A DNA stretch of 64,000 bases from Microbulbifer yueqingensis (GTDB lineage Bacteria; Pseudomonadota; Gammaproteobacteria; Pseudomonadales; Cellvibrionaceae): contig NZ_FNFH01000001.1 of NCBI RefSeq assembly GCF_900100355.1, positions 817,493 through 881,492 of the forward strand. Direction: 5' to 3'. The stretch's first letter is position 1, and the number at the start of each line of letters is the position of its first letter. The notes beneath the pieces were generated by a model. That model searched no databases and was not told the origin of the DNA. It saw only the letters and a list, made by a program, of their open reading frames with translations. Position numbers and translations under genes: made by a program. Shown here in pieces: positions 36,589-44,980 of this stretch.

Positions 36589-37935
36589 GTGGCACAAGAT
36601 GACAGCCTGGAAAAATTCATGGACTGGGTCGCCGAGCGCAATCCCGGCGAGGATGAGTTCCTGCAGGCGGTAAGCGACGTGGCCGAGGACGTCTTTCCCC
36701 TATACCGGGAGCATGAAGACTGGCAGCAGGCCGGCGTTCTGCCCCGCCTGGCCGAGGCGGACCGGATCATCTCTTTTCGCGTCTCCTGGGAGGATGACCG
36801 GGGCAAGGTGCATGTGAACCGTGGCTGGCGGGTGCAGTACTGCGGAGCCATCGGTCCCTACAAGGGCGGTATCCGCTTCCACCCCACCGTCAACCAGTCC
36901 ATCCTGAAGTTCCTGGCGTTCGAACAGACATTCAAGAATGCGCTCACCGGCCTGCCCATCGGCGGCGGCAAGGGCGGCGCGGACTTCGCCCCGCGCGGGA
37001 GATCCGACCGCGAGATCATGCGCTTCTGCCAGGCGTTCATGGACGAGCTCTATCGCCATATCGGGGAGAACACAGATGTGCCCGCCGGGGACATCAATGT
37101 CGGGCGGCGCGAGATCGGCTACCTGTTCGGCCACTACCGCCGCCTGGCCAACACTTTCAGCGGCGCCCTTACCGGCAAGGACATCGAGTTCGGTGGCAGC
37201 CTGGTGCGCCTGGAGGCGACCGGCTATGGCCTGGTCTATTTCCTCCGGTGCATGCTCGGCAACTGCGGCAGCGACCTGGAAGGCAAGGTCATCGCGATCT
37301 CCGGCGCCGGCAACGTGGCGATGCATGCGGCCCAGAAAGCCGTGCACCTGGGCGCCAGGGTGGTCTCGCTCTCATCGAGCAAGGGCGCCTTCTATTGCAA
37401 AAGCGGTATTCCGGTAGCGCTGATCGATGAAGGCCTTGAACATCCGGGCAGCTCCACGGAGCTACTGAAAGACATGTCGCGCAAATGTAGCGGCGAATGG
37501 TACCCGGGCGAACGTCCCTGGCGTTTTCCCTGTGAAGTCGCCCTGCCATGCGCCACCCAGAATGAGCTGGATGAAAATGACGCGCGGCAATTGGTTAATA
37601 ACGGCGTCAAGGCGGTGGCGGAGGGGGCGAACATGCCCTGCACTGCAGAGGCTGTGCGGGTGTTCCGGGACGCGTGCATACCCCATGCACCGGGCAAGGC
37701 GTCCAACGCCGGCGGCGTCGCCCTGTCCGGGCTGGAAATGGCCCAGAACGCGGCCTTCACCAGCTGGGAGCAGGAGCGCCTCAACCAGCAGCTGCTCGAT
37801 ATCATGCAGGATATCCACCGGCAGTGTGTCGCCGATGTGCAGCGCCACGACGGCTACCTGGACTACCATCGCGGCGCCAACCTGGCTGCCTTCCGGCGCG
37901 TGGCCAGCGCCCTGCACGCGCAGGGTATCGGCTGA
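36589..37935 (+). CDS. gdhA: Glutamate dehydrogenase, NADP-type
   Basis: Reversible reductive amination of 2-oxoglutarate to glutamate; 448 residues, the usual length of the bacterial hexameric GdhA. Motifs: YKGGIRFHPTVNQSILKFLAFEQTFKNALTG (substrate lysine), PIGGGKGGADFAPRGRSDREIMRF, PAGDINVGRREIGYLFG (catalytic Asp region), and the dinucleotide-binding fold ISGAGNVAMHAAQKAV followed by the SSSKG loop seen in NADP enzymes. A GTG start is preceded by AAAGGAGGAGAT. About 230 bases separate it from the divergent ATP-grasp gene. Confidence 0.96.
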   Translation: MAQDDSLEKFMDWVAERNPGEDEFLQAVSDVAEDVFPLYREHEDWQQAGVLPRLAEADRIISFRVSWEDDRGKVHVNRGWRVQYCGAIGPYKGGIRFHPTVNQSILKFLAFEQTFKNALTGLPIGGGKGGADFAPRGRSDREIMRFCQAFMDELYRHIGENTDVPAGDINVGRREIGYLFGHYRRLANTFSGALTGKDIEFGGSLVRLEATGYGLVYFLRCMLGNCGSDLEGKVIAISGAGNVAMHAAQKAVHLGARVVSLSSSKGAFYCKSGIPVALIDEGLEHPGSSTELLKDMSRKCSGEWYPGERPWRFPCEVALPCATQNELDENDARQLVNNGVKAVAEGANMPCTAEAVRVFRDACIPHAPGKASNAGGVALSGLEMAQNAAFTSWEQERLNQQLLDIMQDIHRQCVADVQRHDGYLDYHRGANLAAFRRVASALHAQGIG

Positions 37936-37978
37936 GCCCGGGGGCACCCGCCGCACTGGCCGCAGGGTGTGCCGCCTG

Positions 37979-38170
37979 CTAGTCCTCCATAAAAATCTGC
38001 TCTATCGGCAGGCCAAACACCCTCGCGATCCGGAATGCCAGCGGCAGGCTTGGGTCGTATTTGCCTTTCTCGATGGCCACGACCGTCTGGCGCGACACGC
38101 CCAGCTGTTCGGCCAGCTGGGCCTGGGTCAATTGCCGCTCGGCGCGAAGCTCCTTCAGGTGGTTGTTCAC
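37979..38170 (-). CDS. XRE-family HTH regulator (YgzD-like)
   Basis: A 63-residue DNA-binding protein that is almost entirely a helix-turn-helix: LRAERQLTQAQLAEQLGVSRQTVVAIEKGKYDPSLPLAFRIARVF. Small XRE proteins of this kind usually pair with a four-helix membrane protein, as here: the upstream gene's stop overlaps this start by 4 bases. Likely autoregulatory, acting on the two palindromes at 38647-38706 upstream of the membrane-protein gene. This target is inferred from position only. Confidence 0.9.
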   Translation of the reverse strand: MNNHLKELRAERQLTQAQLAEQLGVSRQTVVAIEKGKYDPSLPLAFRIARVFGLPIEQIFMED

Positions 38171-38589
38171 TGCAGCCTCCGGTGACCCACCACCAGGCTC
38201 AACAGGAAAGTCAGCCCCATCAGCATGATCAGGTGCGAGATCTGTGGCTCCAGGGAAACGAAGGCGAGCTTGCCATAGAACTGCCAGGCGGTGCCCGCCA
38301 CCAGGCCGGCTCCCAGGGTCACGGCGGCGGCATCGAGGAACAGTTTGCGCTCCATCTCATCCTGGGCCCGCAGGTGGCGCACGACAGCCAGGATCATGCC
38401 CGCCCCCACAGCCAGGTTCAGCAGTATCGACAGCAGGCTGAAAGCCTCGCTGCCGGCCCATAAGTGCCGTGCGCCGAAGGTCATCAGGGCGGTTGTTGCC
38501 AGCCAGCCCCCGGTCCACAGGGCCAGTTGGCGCGTGCTGTGGGCCAGGGCGCTGCATCGCGAAACCGCGGCTGATTCTTGATTTTTCAT
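38167..38589 (-). CDS. Four-helix membrane protein paired with the XRE regulator
   Basis: A 140-residue integral membrane protein, start at 38589 behind GAGGGATCTTCC; the longer frame reading into the promoter is rejected. Four hydrophobic stretches are visible (about 27-47, 53-74, 87-105, 112-132) with the charged loop RHLRAQDEMERKLFLDAAAV, a feature of membrane partners of small XRE regulators. The first codons KNQESAAVSRCSALAHST are polar. Function unknown; translation is coupled to the downstream regulator by a 4-base overlap. Confidence 0.78.
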   Translation of the reverse strand: MKNQESAAVSRCSALAHSTRQLALWTGGWLATTALMTFGARHLWAGSEAFSLLSILLNLAVGAGMILAVVRHLRAQDEMERKLFLDAAAVTLGAGLVAGTAWQFYGKLAFVSLEPQISHLIMLMGLTFLLSLVVGHRRLQ

Positions 38590-38646
38590 GGAAGATCCCT
38601 CTTGTTGTTCTCGAGTTATTGTCATTCGGTACATGTGCCCACACGA

Positions 38647-38664
38647 TGTAAAGCACACTTTACA
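38647..38664. promoter_or_regulatory. Operator-like palindrome TGTAAAG-n4-CTTTACA
   Basis: A perfect 7-bp inverted repeat with a 4-base spacer. It lies just downstream of a minus-strand -10-like AGATTA (38667-38672 read as TAATCT), so it covers the expected transcription start of the membrane-protein/XRE operon. Confidence 0.6.
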
Positions 38665-38688
38665 AAGATTAAGCGCGCGACCCTCGCA

Positions 38689-38706
38689 TGTCAAGTGGGC
38701 TTTACA
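38689..38706. promoter_or_regulatory. Second operator-like palindrome and minus-strand -35
   Basis: TGTCAAG-n4-CTTTACA, with 6 of 7 symmetric positions, is 42 bases (about four helical turns) from the first copy. Read on the minus strand its edge is TTGACA, a consensus -35, 17 bases from TAATCT. A protein bound here would block the promoter of the membrane-protein/XRE genes and sit near the divergent MFS promoter. Confidence 0.6.
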
Positions 38707-38779
38707 TTGAGGGAGGAGAGGGATTTCATCGCGCCCGGATTTGCGTACCATGAGGGAAAATACAACGAAGGATCCGCCC

Positions 38780-40663
38780 ATGGCCCAGCAAGGTCAGTTC
38801 CGGCTGCTAGCCAGCCGCCGCTTCCTGCCATTCTTCCTCACCCAGTTCCTGGGCGCATTCAACGACAACGTGTTCAAGAGCGCGCTGATGGTGATGATCG
38901 CCTTCCGGCTGGCAGCGGACCAGGCCAATGCGCTCAACAACCTGGCCGCAGGGCTATTTATCCTGCCGTTTTTCCTGTTTTCTGCCACTGCCGGCCAGCT
39001 CGCGGACAAATACGACAAGAGCCTGCTGATCCGGCGTATCAAACTCGCGGAGATCGGTATCAGTCTGCTCGGTGTCGCCGCGCTGGTGCTGGGCCACAAC
39101 GGCCTGTGCCTGCTGGTACTGTTCCTGCTGGGCGTCCAGTCCGCGTTCTTCGGGCCGATCAAGTACGCCATCCTGCCGCAACACCTGCGCAAGACGGAGC
39201 TGGTGGGCGGCAACGCCTTCGTCGAAATGGCCACCTTTGTCGCGATCCTGGGCGGCACCATCGTCGGCACAGTCCTCTCGGGAGCGAGCGACGCGGCCAG
39301 TGGCAGCCAGTGGATCGGGGCAATGATCATCGGTGTCGCGCTGGTGGGCTACCTGGTGTGCCGCGCCATCCCTGCTGCGCCGGCCCCGGTACCGGACCTG
39401 AAGATCGAACTGAACCCGATTACCCAGACCTCACGCCTGCTGCGGGAAATCACCAGGACGCCGGCGATTTTCTACTCGATCATCGGTATCTCCTGGTTCT
39501 GGCTGCTGGGCGCCGCCTACCTGACCCAGATTCCCAGCTTCGGCAAGAACGTGCTCGGTGGAGACGAGCCGCTGGTGGCGCTGCTGCTGTGCAGCTTTAC
39601 CATCGGCGTGGCTATCGGCTCGCTGCTGTGCGAGCGGCTCTCGGGGGGGCGTATCGAGCTGGGGCTGGTGCCGCTGGGCGCGGCCGGGCTGACCTACGGC
39701 GGTATCGCCCTGTCGGTAATCGGTGGCGGCCTGCAACCACTGGCGGACACCTCGCTGGCGGCCTTCTGGGCCAGCGACGGCGCCAAGGCCTTCCTGCTGC
39801 ACCTGGCGCTGATCGGTGTCTTCGGCGGCCTTTACATAGTGCCGCTCTACGCCATGATCCAGGACCGCACCGACAGGGCGCTGCGGGCGCAGGTGATTTC
39901 AATTACCAATATCCTCAACGCCCTGTTCATGGTGATATCGGCGGTGCTGGGCATCGTCTTCCTGAGCGTGCTGGACTTCAGCATCCCGCAGTTCTTCATG
40001 GTCATCGCGCTGATGAACGCCGCCGTGGCGGTGTTCGTGTTCAACCGCGTGCCTGAATTTGCCATGCGCCTGCTGGTGTGGCTGCTGTCACACACCATGT
40101 ACCGGGTGAAGCACGAGGGGCTGGAACAGATTCCGGCAGAGGGCCCGGCCATCATCGCCTGCAACCACGTCAGCTATGTGGACGCACTGCTGCTGGCTGG
40201 CGCCGTGCGCCGGCCGATCCGCTTCATCATGTACAAGCCCATCTACGAGATACCGGTGCTGCACTTCATCTTCCGCACCGGCCGCGCCATCCCCATCTGC
40301 TCGAAACAGAAAGACCCCGAAGGTTATGCACGGGCATTTGAGGAAATCGAGCAGGCCCTGGAGGACGGCGACCTGCTGTGTATCTTCCCGGAGGGACAGC
40401 TGACAAAAGACGGCGAGCTGGCGCCGTTCAAGGCGGGAATCGAGAAGATCCTGCAGAAGAATCCTGTACCGGTGATTCCCATGGCACTGCGGGGCCTCTG
40501 GGGCAGCTTCTTCAGCCACAAGGACGGCAATGCCTTCTCCACCCTGCCCAAGCGCTTCTGGTCGCGGGTGAGCGTGGTGGCGGGCAAGCCGCTGGATGCG
40601 GCCTCGTTGCGCGCGGAGAAGCTACAGGAAGTGGTGCTGGGTCTGCGTGGCGAGCAACGCTAG
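38780..40663 (+). CDS. MFS transporter fused to a PlsC-type acyltransferase
   Basis: A 627-residue bifunctional inner-membrane protein. Residues 1 to about 420 are a major-facilitator module (FLPFFLTQFLGAFNDNVFKSAL at the start, as in LplT). The rest is a lysophospholipid acyltransferase: NHVSYVDALLL with the H-x4-D motif near 462, then FPEGQLTKDGELAPFKAGIE. The family pairs lysophospholipid flipping with re-acylation, as LplT-Aas do in two proteins in E. coli. No acyl-ACP synthetase domain follows. ATG 38780 lies behind AAGGATCCGCCC; ATG 38750 is an alternative. Divergent from the XRE pair. Confidence 0.9.
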   Translation: MAQQGQFRLLASRRFLPFFLTQFLGAFNDNVFKSALMVMIAFRLAADQANALNNLAAGLFILPFFLFSATAGQLADKYDKSLLIRRIKLAEIGISLLGVAALVLGHNGLCLLVLFLLGVQSAFFGPIKYAILPQHLRKTELVGGNAFVEMATFVAILGGTIVGTVLSGASDAASGSQWIGAMIIGVALVGYLVCRAIPAAPAPVPDLKIELNPITQTSRLLREITRTPAIFYSIIGISWFWLLGAAYLTQIPSFGKNVLGGDEPLVALLLCSFTIGVAIGSLLCERLSGGRIELGLVPLGAAGLTYGGIALSVIGGGLQPLADTSLAAFWASDGAKAFLLHLALIGVFGGLYIVPLYAMIQDRTDRALRAQVISITNILNALFMVISAVLGIVFLSVLDFSIPQFFMVIALMNAAVAVFVFNRVPEFAMRLLVWLLSHTMYRVKHEGLEQIPAEGPAIIACNHVSYVDALLLAGAVRRPIRFIMYKPIYEIPVLHFIFRTGRAIPICSKQKDPEGYARAFEEIEQALEDGDLLCIFPEGQLTKDGELAPFKAGIEKILQKNPVPVIPMALRGLWGSFFSHKDGNAFSTLPKRFWSRVSVVAGKPLDAASLRAEKLQEVVLGLRGEQR

Positions 40664-40690
40664 GGGCGGCCCGTACTGCCTCTCACGCTG

Positions 40691-41059
40691 TCAGGTTGCG
40701 ACTGCCTCGATCTTGTTACCGTCCAGGTCGAAGACAAACGCGGCGTAATATGAATCGCTATATTCCGGGCGCAGCCCCGGCTTGCCGGCACAGCGCCCTC
40801 CCAATTCCAGCGCCTCACGATAGAACTCATCGACGGCTTTCCGGTCGGGCGCCTCGAAGGCGACGTGGACGCCGTTGCCGGCGGTCGGCCTGCCCTCGCA
40901 TGGCGTGCCTACCCAGAACTCCAGCGCCTCACCATAGGATGCAGTCACATTCTCTTCATAGTGCGAGCGGGTGATGGAGAGTGTCGCCAGGACCGCATCG
41001 TAAAATTTCACGGCTGCTGCAACATCGCCGACACCCACAGAGACATGGCTCAATATCAT
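40691..41059 (-). CDS. VOC-family (glyoxalase/bleomycin-resistance) protein
   Basis: A 122-residue single-module VOC protein starting at ATG 41059 behind AAGGAAATACGA. The paired beta-alpha-beta-beta-beta motif is visible: ILSHVSVGVGDVAAAVKFYDAVLATL at the N terminus, HVAFEAPDRKAVDEFYREALELG in the middle, and YYAAFVFDLDGNKIEAVAT at the end, which supplies the C-terminal Glu metal ligand. His4 and Glu near the C terminus are the usual metal residues. The substrate is unknown. It ends convergent with the MFS-PlsC gene. Confidence 0.9.
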   Translation of the reverse strand: MILSHVSVGVGDVAAAVKFYDAVLATLSITRSHYEENVTASYGEALEFWVGTPCEGRPTAGNGVHVAFEAPDRKAVDEFYREALELGGRCAGKPGLRPEYSDSYYAAFVFDLDGNKIEAVAT

Positions 41060-41106
41060 TCGTATTTCCTTGCACTTATCCCGACCTTGCACTTGCCGAT
41101 CAAGCT

Positions 41107-42144
41107 TCAGCCGGGAGCAACTTCAATCGGGTAAAGCCCTTGCCGAGTTTCGACCCTGAAGCTCACCGGCAGAAACTGCTCCACCAGCCACATAACCGTG
41201 CGCGAGTGCTCGCTTACTTCGCGCACCAGTAATCTGGAAGGTCCAGCTGCCTGTGCGGCGTAAAGCAGTAGCTGGTCACAGGCGTGGGTATCCATGGCTG
41301 CCCCGGCCTCCAGCTCTGCGCGCAGTGACTGCCCCGCCTGCCGCCCCAATTCCTCAGCCGGCACGCCCCGCTGGGCGACTGTAGCGGACCCCAGGAAGCT
41401 GTTGCCAGTTTCCGCGACCAGTACCAATGCGCCGCCGCTACCAAACGCGTCCCCCCTTCCGAGCCTTCGCTCCTCAATCTGCACGGGCTCATATCCGGCC
41501 AGTGCGCAGCTGGCGGCCGACGCCATACGTGCGGCAATATCTGGGGGGAGATGGGCTACATGGGAAACACCACCGATGCGAACCAGCCGGCCTGGAGTGG
41601 CGGCCTCCAGCGGGGAAGGTGAAGGGCAAGGCTCGACCCGCAGCCTGATCAATCCACCACCCCGTGGGTAATACCCGTGGCGGGCTGCCTGGATATGCAC
41701 CCGAACGCCCATGCGGGCCAGCCAGGGCAGGAAGATCATGCGAAAGTAGTCCAGTGGCGGGGCCATCCTCACATCCGTACCGCCGGTGACGGTGAGCTCC
41801 ACCGGGCTGTCGGCGTGCAGTGCCACTGGCAGCAGCGCCTGCAAAACCAGCACGACACTGCCGGCAGTGCCGACATCGAAGCGATACTCGCCGCCCCGTA
41901 TGCGCCCGGGGGTGAAGCGCACTTCGATAGAGCCCAGTTCATCGCCGTACAGCGCCCCGCCACCCACGGCGGCGGCAGCCCGCAGCGCGGCCAGGTGCTG
42001 GGGCATCAACCCCGGCCGGGCGCGCCTGGAGCGGATATTGACGAGACGAAGCGGGCGGCGCGTGATTGCGGCCAGCGCCACTGCGTAGCGGCTTAACTGC
42101 CCACCGCCCTCACCGTAGCTGCCATCAATGGTGAGATAGCCCAT
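41107..42144 (-). CDS. rtcA: RNA 3'-terminal phosphate cyclase
   Basis: Converts RNA 3'-phosphate ends to 2',3'-cyclic phosphate using ATP; 345 residues, the usual length. Signatures: IDGSYGEGGGQLSRYAVALAAITRRPLRLVNIRSRR at the start, GGEYRFDVGTAGSVVLVLQALLP, YYPRGGGLIRLRVEP, and near the C terminus DTHACDQLLLYAA with the histidine that takes the AMP. In many bacteria rtcA is next to rtcB and the regulator rtcR. Here it stands alone beside a VOC gene (48 bases downstream), with a small zinc-ribbon gene upstream. Confidence 0.94.
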   Translation of the reverse strand: MGYLTIDGSYGEGGGQLSRYAVALAAITRRPLRLVNIRSRRARPGLMPQHLAALRAAAAVGGGALYGDELGSIEVRFTPGRIRGGEYRFDVGTAGSVVLVLQALLPVALHADSPVELTVTGGTDVRMAPPLDYFRMIFLPWLARMGVRVHIQAARHGYYPRGGGLIRLRVEPCPSPSPLEAATPGRLVRIGGVSHVAHLPPDIAARMASAASCALAGYEPVQIEERRLGRGDAFGSGGALVLVAETGNSFLGSATVAQRGVPAEELGRQAGQSLRAELEAGAAMDTHACDQLLLYAAQAAGPSRLLVREVSEHSRTVMWLVEQFLPVSFRVETRQGLYPIEVAPG

Positions 42145-42231
42145 GATCGAATTCCTTCAGGCGCCGACCAGGCGGGCCCCGCTACTTAGGCGGTGCAGGC
42201 GACAGGCGGCGATAACGAATTGATGCACCTG

Positions 42232-42456
42232 TTACTCACCCCGGCCAGCGCAGCACCCTGAGTCCTGCTGCACTGGAGGGCACGCCACGGTCCCAAAGGA
42301 GCAGAAAACACAGCAGTCCCCGGCCAGCGGCTCCAAGAGGGTATGGCAGGACTCACATTCATAAAAATACTGGCACGCATCTGTCGGCATGACTTCCGTT
42401 TTTTCATGACCACACTTTGGACATGTGAGGGCAGATTCCAAAATCACATCACTCAT
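42232..42456 (-). CDS. GDCCVxC-type small Cys-rich protein
   Basis: A 74-residue protein with ten cysteines. It opens with CPKCGH (zinc-ribbon half), then CQYFYECESCHTLLEPL, then GDCCVFCSFGTVACPP, the signature of the GDCCVxC family, often found beside metal or stress genes. The remaining tail (QQDSGCCAGRGE) is also Cys-rich. It probably binds zinc; its function is not established. It sits at the edge of the AT-rich island, just outside it by base composition. Confidence 0.75.
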   Translation of the reverse strand: MSDVILESALTCPKCGHEKTEVMPTDACQYFYECESCHTLLEPLAGDCCVFCSFGTVACPPVQQDSGCCAGRGE

Positions 42457-42524
42457 TCTATTCTCCCCGTTTGGGCCGAACGTGGGCCACCGGCTAAAAA
42501 ATACAACCTCGTGAGAGTTTTTCT

Positions 42525-42694
42525 ACAGCCTGAACGCTGTGTTCAGGGAATTCTAAAGCGGCCCAAGTTTTGTGTAAAAACTGAGCGCTGCGAGCCACAT
42601 AAAAAAAGGTGCATAACTTTGGGGGCCACCTGCAACGCTTGGTTAGCTGTTTATCAGTGAGAGTCCTTTTCTGGTTCACGTGAACCTTGTTAGA
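42525..42694 (-). other. attC-like region after the serine hydrolase gene
   Basis: Read on the minus strand, the hydrolase stop lies in ATCTAAC (fits R''-box RYYYAAC; 42688-42694). A second AGCTAACCAAGCGTTGCAGG box at 42628-42647 pairs imperfectly across a long hairpin (GGCCCCCAAAGTT / AACTTGGGCC) with CCTGAACACAGCGTT near 42528-42543, the look of an L'-R' end. Which pair of boxes forms the true site is unclear. Between them are the palindrome GGTTCACGTGAACC and a T/A-rich loop. Confidence 0.45.
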
Positions 42695-43901
42695 TGAAAG
42701 CTGGCAGGATCCTCTCTGCGGTTATTTGCAGGGTACTGTTATCTCTATCATGCGCAGTAACTATTACCATCAGATCAAGATCCTCGATCAGAATGATATA
42801 CTGGCCACCACCACCCTGAGCAGATGCACTGAAGTAGCTATTATTGCCATATTTCAAATCTGCACTCCACCAGAAATAACCGTACCCCTGATTAGAAACA
42901 TCTTTACCGCCGCCAAAGACGTCATCATCACCGGTATAGATGATTCTGTTGATTGCTTTGTCGATAAAGGCTTCTGGAATCAGCTGTTCGCCATTCCATT
43001 TGCCTTTGTTCATGGCCAGGAGGCCCCACTTGACCATCGCGCGTGATGTCATACTCGCGCGCCAGCCAGCTTCTGGCAGACCACTATCGGCAGTTCGCCA
43101 GCGATAATTCCTAATGCCCATTTTGTCGAGCAGTTCACTTTTAATGAATTCCTGTGCCGTCCCCGGCACAACGGCGTCAATAACCTGCATCACCAAAGGT
43201 GGGTTAAAGTTTCCATATGAAAAACTCTGAGACTGCAGGGTAATAGGCGCGCTATGCTCTAGAAGGGCCTGAACTTGGCTCTGGCCTTTTAACTTGCTTG
43301 GATTTGTCTTAAATTCTTCTCTCTGTTCTTTACTGATACGAAGCCCTCCCCGCATGGTCAATGCCTTATGAAGCGTGATTTTTTCTGCGCCCTCAACAAA
43401 TTTTGTTGGGTCCAGGTCTTTGAGAAAGCTAACCAAAGGCTTGTCTAAATCGGCCATGGTCAGATAACCCAGCTGGATTGCCCGGCCAAGTGCCAAGCTG
43501 GTGTAGGCTTTAGTCGCTGACGCTTGCGGGTGGGGCAGGTTGATGCGACCGCGTAAATAATAGGATTCAAATAATAGCTTGCCCTTATGGGCGATCAGCA
43601 GGCTGTCGAAGTTACCGTGCTTACCGTCAGCGATTTCTTGAGCCAGCTTGACAAGCATATCTTTATTGCCGCCATCAATGCCTAATTCGCCCACGGCGAG
43701 TTCGTCTTTTCTGTCCGCCGGCGCTGTATCAATAAAGGCTTTTTCGAGATAGGGAATATCTCTGAATGAGAGCACCGCCTCAGCGGCATTAGCCTCCTTT
43801 GCGAGGCCATTATTTTCTTTGACGCTTACCGCGGCAAAGCTGCTGATGCTGCCTAATAATGCGACAGTGAGCAAGCTCGTAACGTTTAATTTGATGGTCA
43901 T
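42690..43901 (-). CDS. Serine hydrolase, beta-lactamase/DD-peptidase family (class C fold)
   Basis: A 403-residue secreted protein starting at ATG 43901 behind AGGATTAAT. The signal peptide is LTVALLGSISSFAA. Active-site motifs of the family are present: SATK (Ser128, Lys131) in PHPQASATKAYTSLALG and YGN (Tyr229) in SFSYGNFNPPL; the third, KTG-like position is probably in the SAQGGGGQYI stretch. This suggests an esterase or peptidase of the AmpC-related 'EstB/6-aminohexanoate' type rather than a proven lactamase. It is markedly richer in A/T than its neighbours. The stop lies in an attC-like box, typical of integron cassettes. Confidence 0.85.
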   Translation of the reverse strand: MTIKLNVTSLLTVALLGSISSFAAVSVKENNGLAKEANAAEAVLSFRDIPYLEKAFIDTAPADRKDELAVGELGIDGGNKDMLVKLAQEIADGKHGNFDSLLIAHKGKLLFESYYLRGRINLPHPQASATKAYTSLALGRAIQLGYLTMADLDKPLVSFLKDLDPTKFVEGAEKITLHKALTMRGGLRISKEQREEFKTNPSKLKGQSQVQALLEHSAPITLQSQSFSYGNFNPPLVMQVIDAVVPGTAQEFIKSELLDKMGIRNYRWRTADSGLPEAGWRASMTSRAMVKWGLLAMNKGKWNGEQLIPEAFIDKAINRIIYTGDDDVFGGGKDVSNQGYGYFWWSADLKYGNNSYFSASAQGGGGQYIILIEDLDLMVIVTAHDRDNSTLQITAERILPAFI

Positions 43902-44206
43902 ATTAATCCTATTTTTACCACCAAGCCCCACGCAAGGTAAGGTCAGCGCCTCCAGTGAGCCACTCTTTATCTCTATTTTGAAGCCAGAGGCTTATTTAAC
44001 TTCGCCTAAATGTAATCAAACAATCGTTTAACTTAACCAGACCAGCTTCAAAATAGCTAACACCCTTATGACTTCCAGATAGATATTTAACGCCGAATTA
44101 ATGGGTGAGAAACACTCACCACCTGATCTAATGCATATCACCTTAAACACTAAAGCCGATTAAAAGTAAAACTGCCGAGCGTTGTGAATCATTCTTAAAT
44201 ACTCTT
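43902..44206. other. Gap between the hydrolase and GST, with a possible R' box
   Basis: About 300 AT-rich bases. On the minus strand GGCGTTAAAT (44085-44094) matches the attC R' consensus GTTRRRY, and a weak R''-like CACAACGC lies near 44187-44194; the arms between pair poorly. It probably also holds the promoter of the hydrolase gene. No gene is seen. Confidence 0.35.
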
Positions 44207-44890
44207 TTATGAGTATGGCTTAAATGATGTGAGATCTATACCTTCGATGTCGCAAACCGCCTTTATCGTTGGATTTTCACAAAGACGCTTCAAATATGCC
44301 GCTAGATGCTTGAAAGCCAATGGCGATTTCTCCATTGGTAGCGACCACTCCGCAAGCATGAACAGGAAATAGTCACATGCAGTTAGCATATCACCAAGTA
44401 ACTATTCATTGTGTTCAAGTTGGCCGTTAATGATAGACAAAACATCCGCGATTCTATCTTCTTGTGCCGCTATAATATTTGGAATCGTAGCTTCTTCATT
44501 AGTATGTCGATGAGGGTAATACCGAACCATCAACTCGGCTTGAAGTGTGTTATTGAGAAATGCTAGCCATTGATAAAACAAAGGACGTTGAGGGCTGCCT
44601 AAAGCTGGCATCAAATTCGATTCAGGATGCAATTCACAAATGTGCATGCAGATAGCAGGACTTTCAAAAATTACCAGATCATCTACCACCAATGTTGGTA
44701 TACGACCTGCGGGATTTAACCTGAGATAATCCGCTGACTTCTGTGAGTTCGTTTTCTTGTCAACCAACAACAATTCATAGTCTGCATTTAAGTGATGCAG
44801 TAAAAAATGAGGAGCTAAGTTCGCATTGTTTGGATAGTAGTAAAGCTTGAACAAACTTGGCTCCTTGCCTGTTATTTTGCGGATACTCAT
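44207..44890 (-). pseudogene. Glutathione S-transferase gene interrupted by one in-frame TAG
   Basis: Full length would be 227 codons. Residues 1-80 form a thioredoxin-like GST N domain (FKLYYYPNNANLAPHFLLHHL, NPAGRIPTLVVDDLVIFESPAICMHICEL), and the rest an all-helical C domain. Codon 163 is TAG (44402-44404); the frame continues unbroken with LLGDMLTACDYFLFML. GST relatives have YLxGD-x-x-TxAD here, so TAG most simply replaces a Tyr codon (TAT/TAC) by one base change. A 162-residue truncated product, suppression, or a sequencing error are possible. ATG 44890 lies inside the attC-like R' box (GTTATGA). Cassette-like neighbours on both sides. Confidence 0.75.
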
Positions 44891-44980
44891 AACGCCGTCA
44901 TTTGCGGCCAATTTGTAGCGGCAAAGCCGCGGGAAAATTGTCCAGGCAGCTTGCTGGCACGTAACATGGCTTTGTTATGA
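44887..44980 (-). other. Integron attC-like site
   Basis: A 94-base element between the GNAT and GST genes. Outer 7-base boxes are exact inverted repeats, TCATAAC (44887-44893) and GTTATGA (44974-44980). Inside, ACAATTT / AAATTG and GCGGC-TTT-GCCGC form a central hairpin. On the minus strand the GNAT stop TAA is in the first box and the GST ATG in the second, which is the normal cassette arrangement. Confidence 0.65.
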
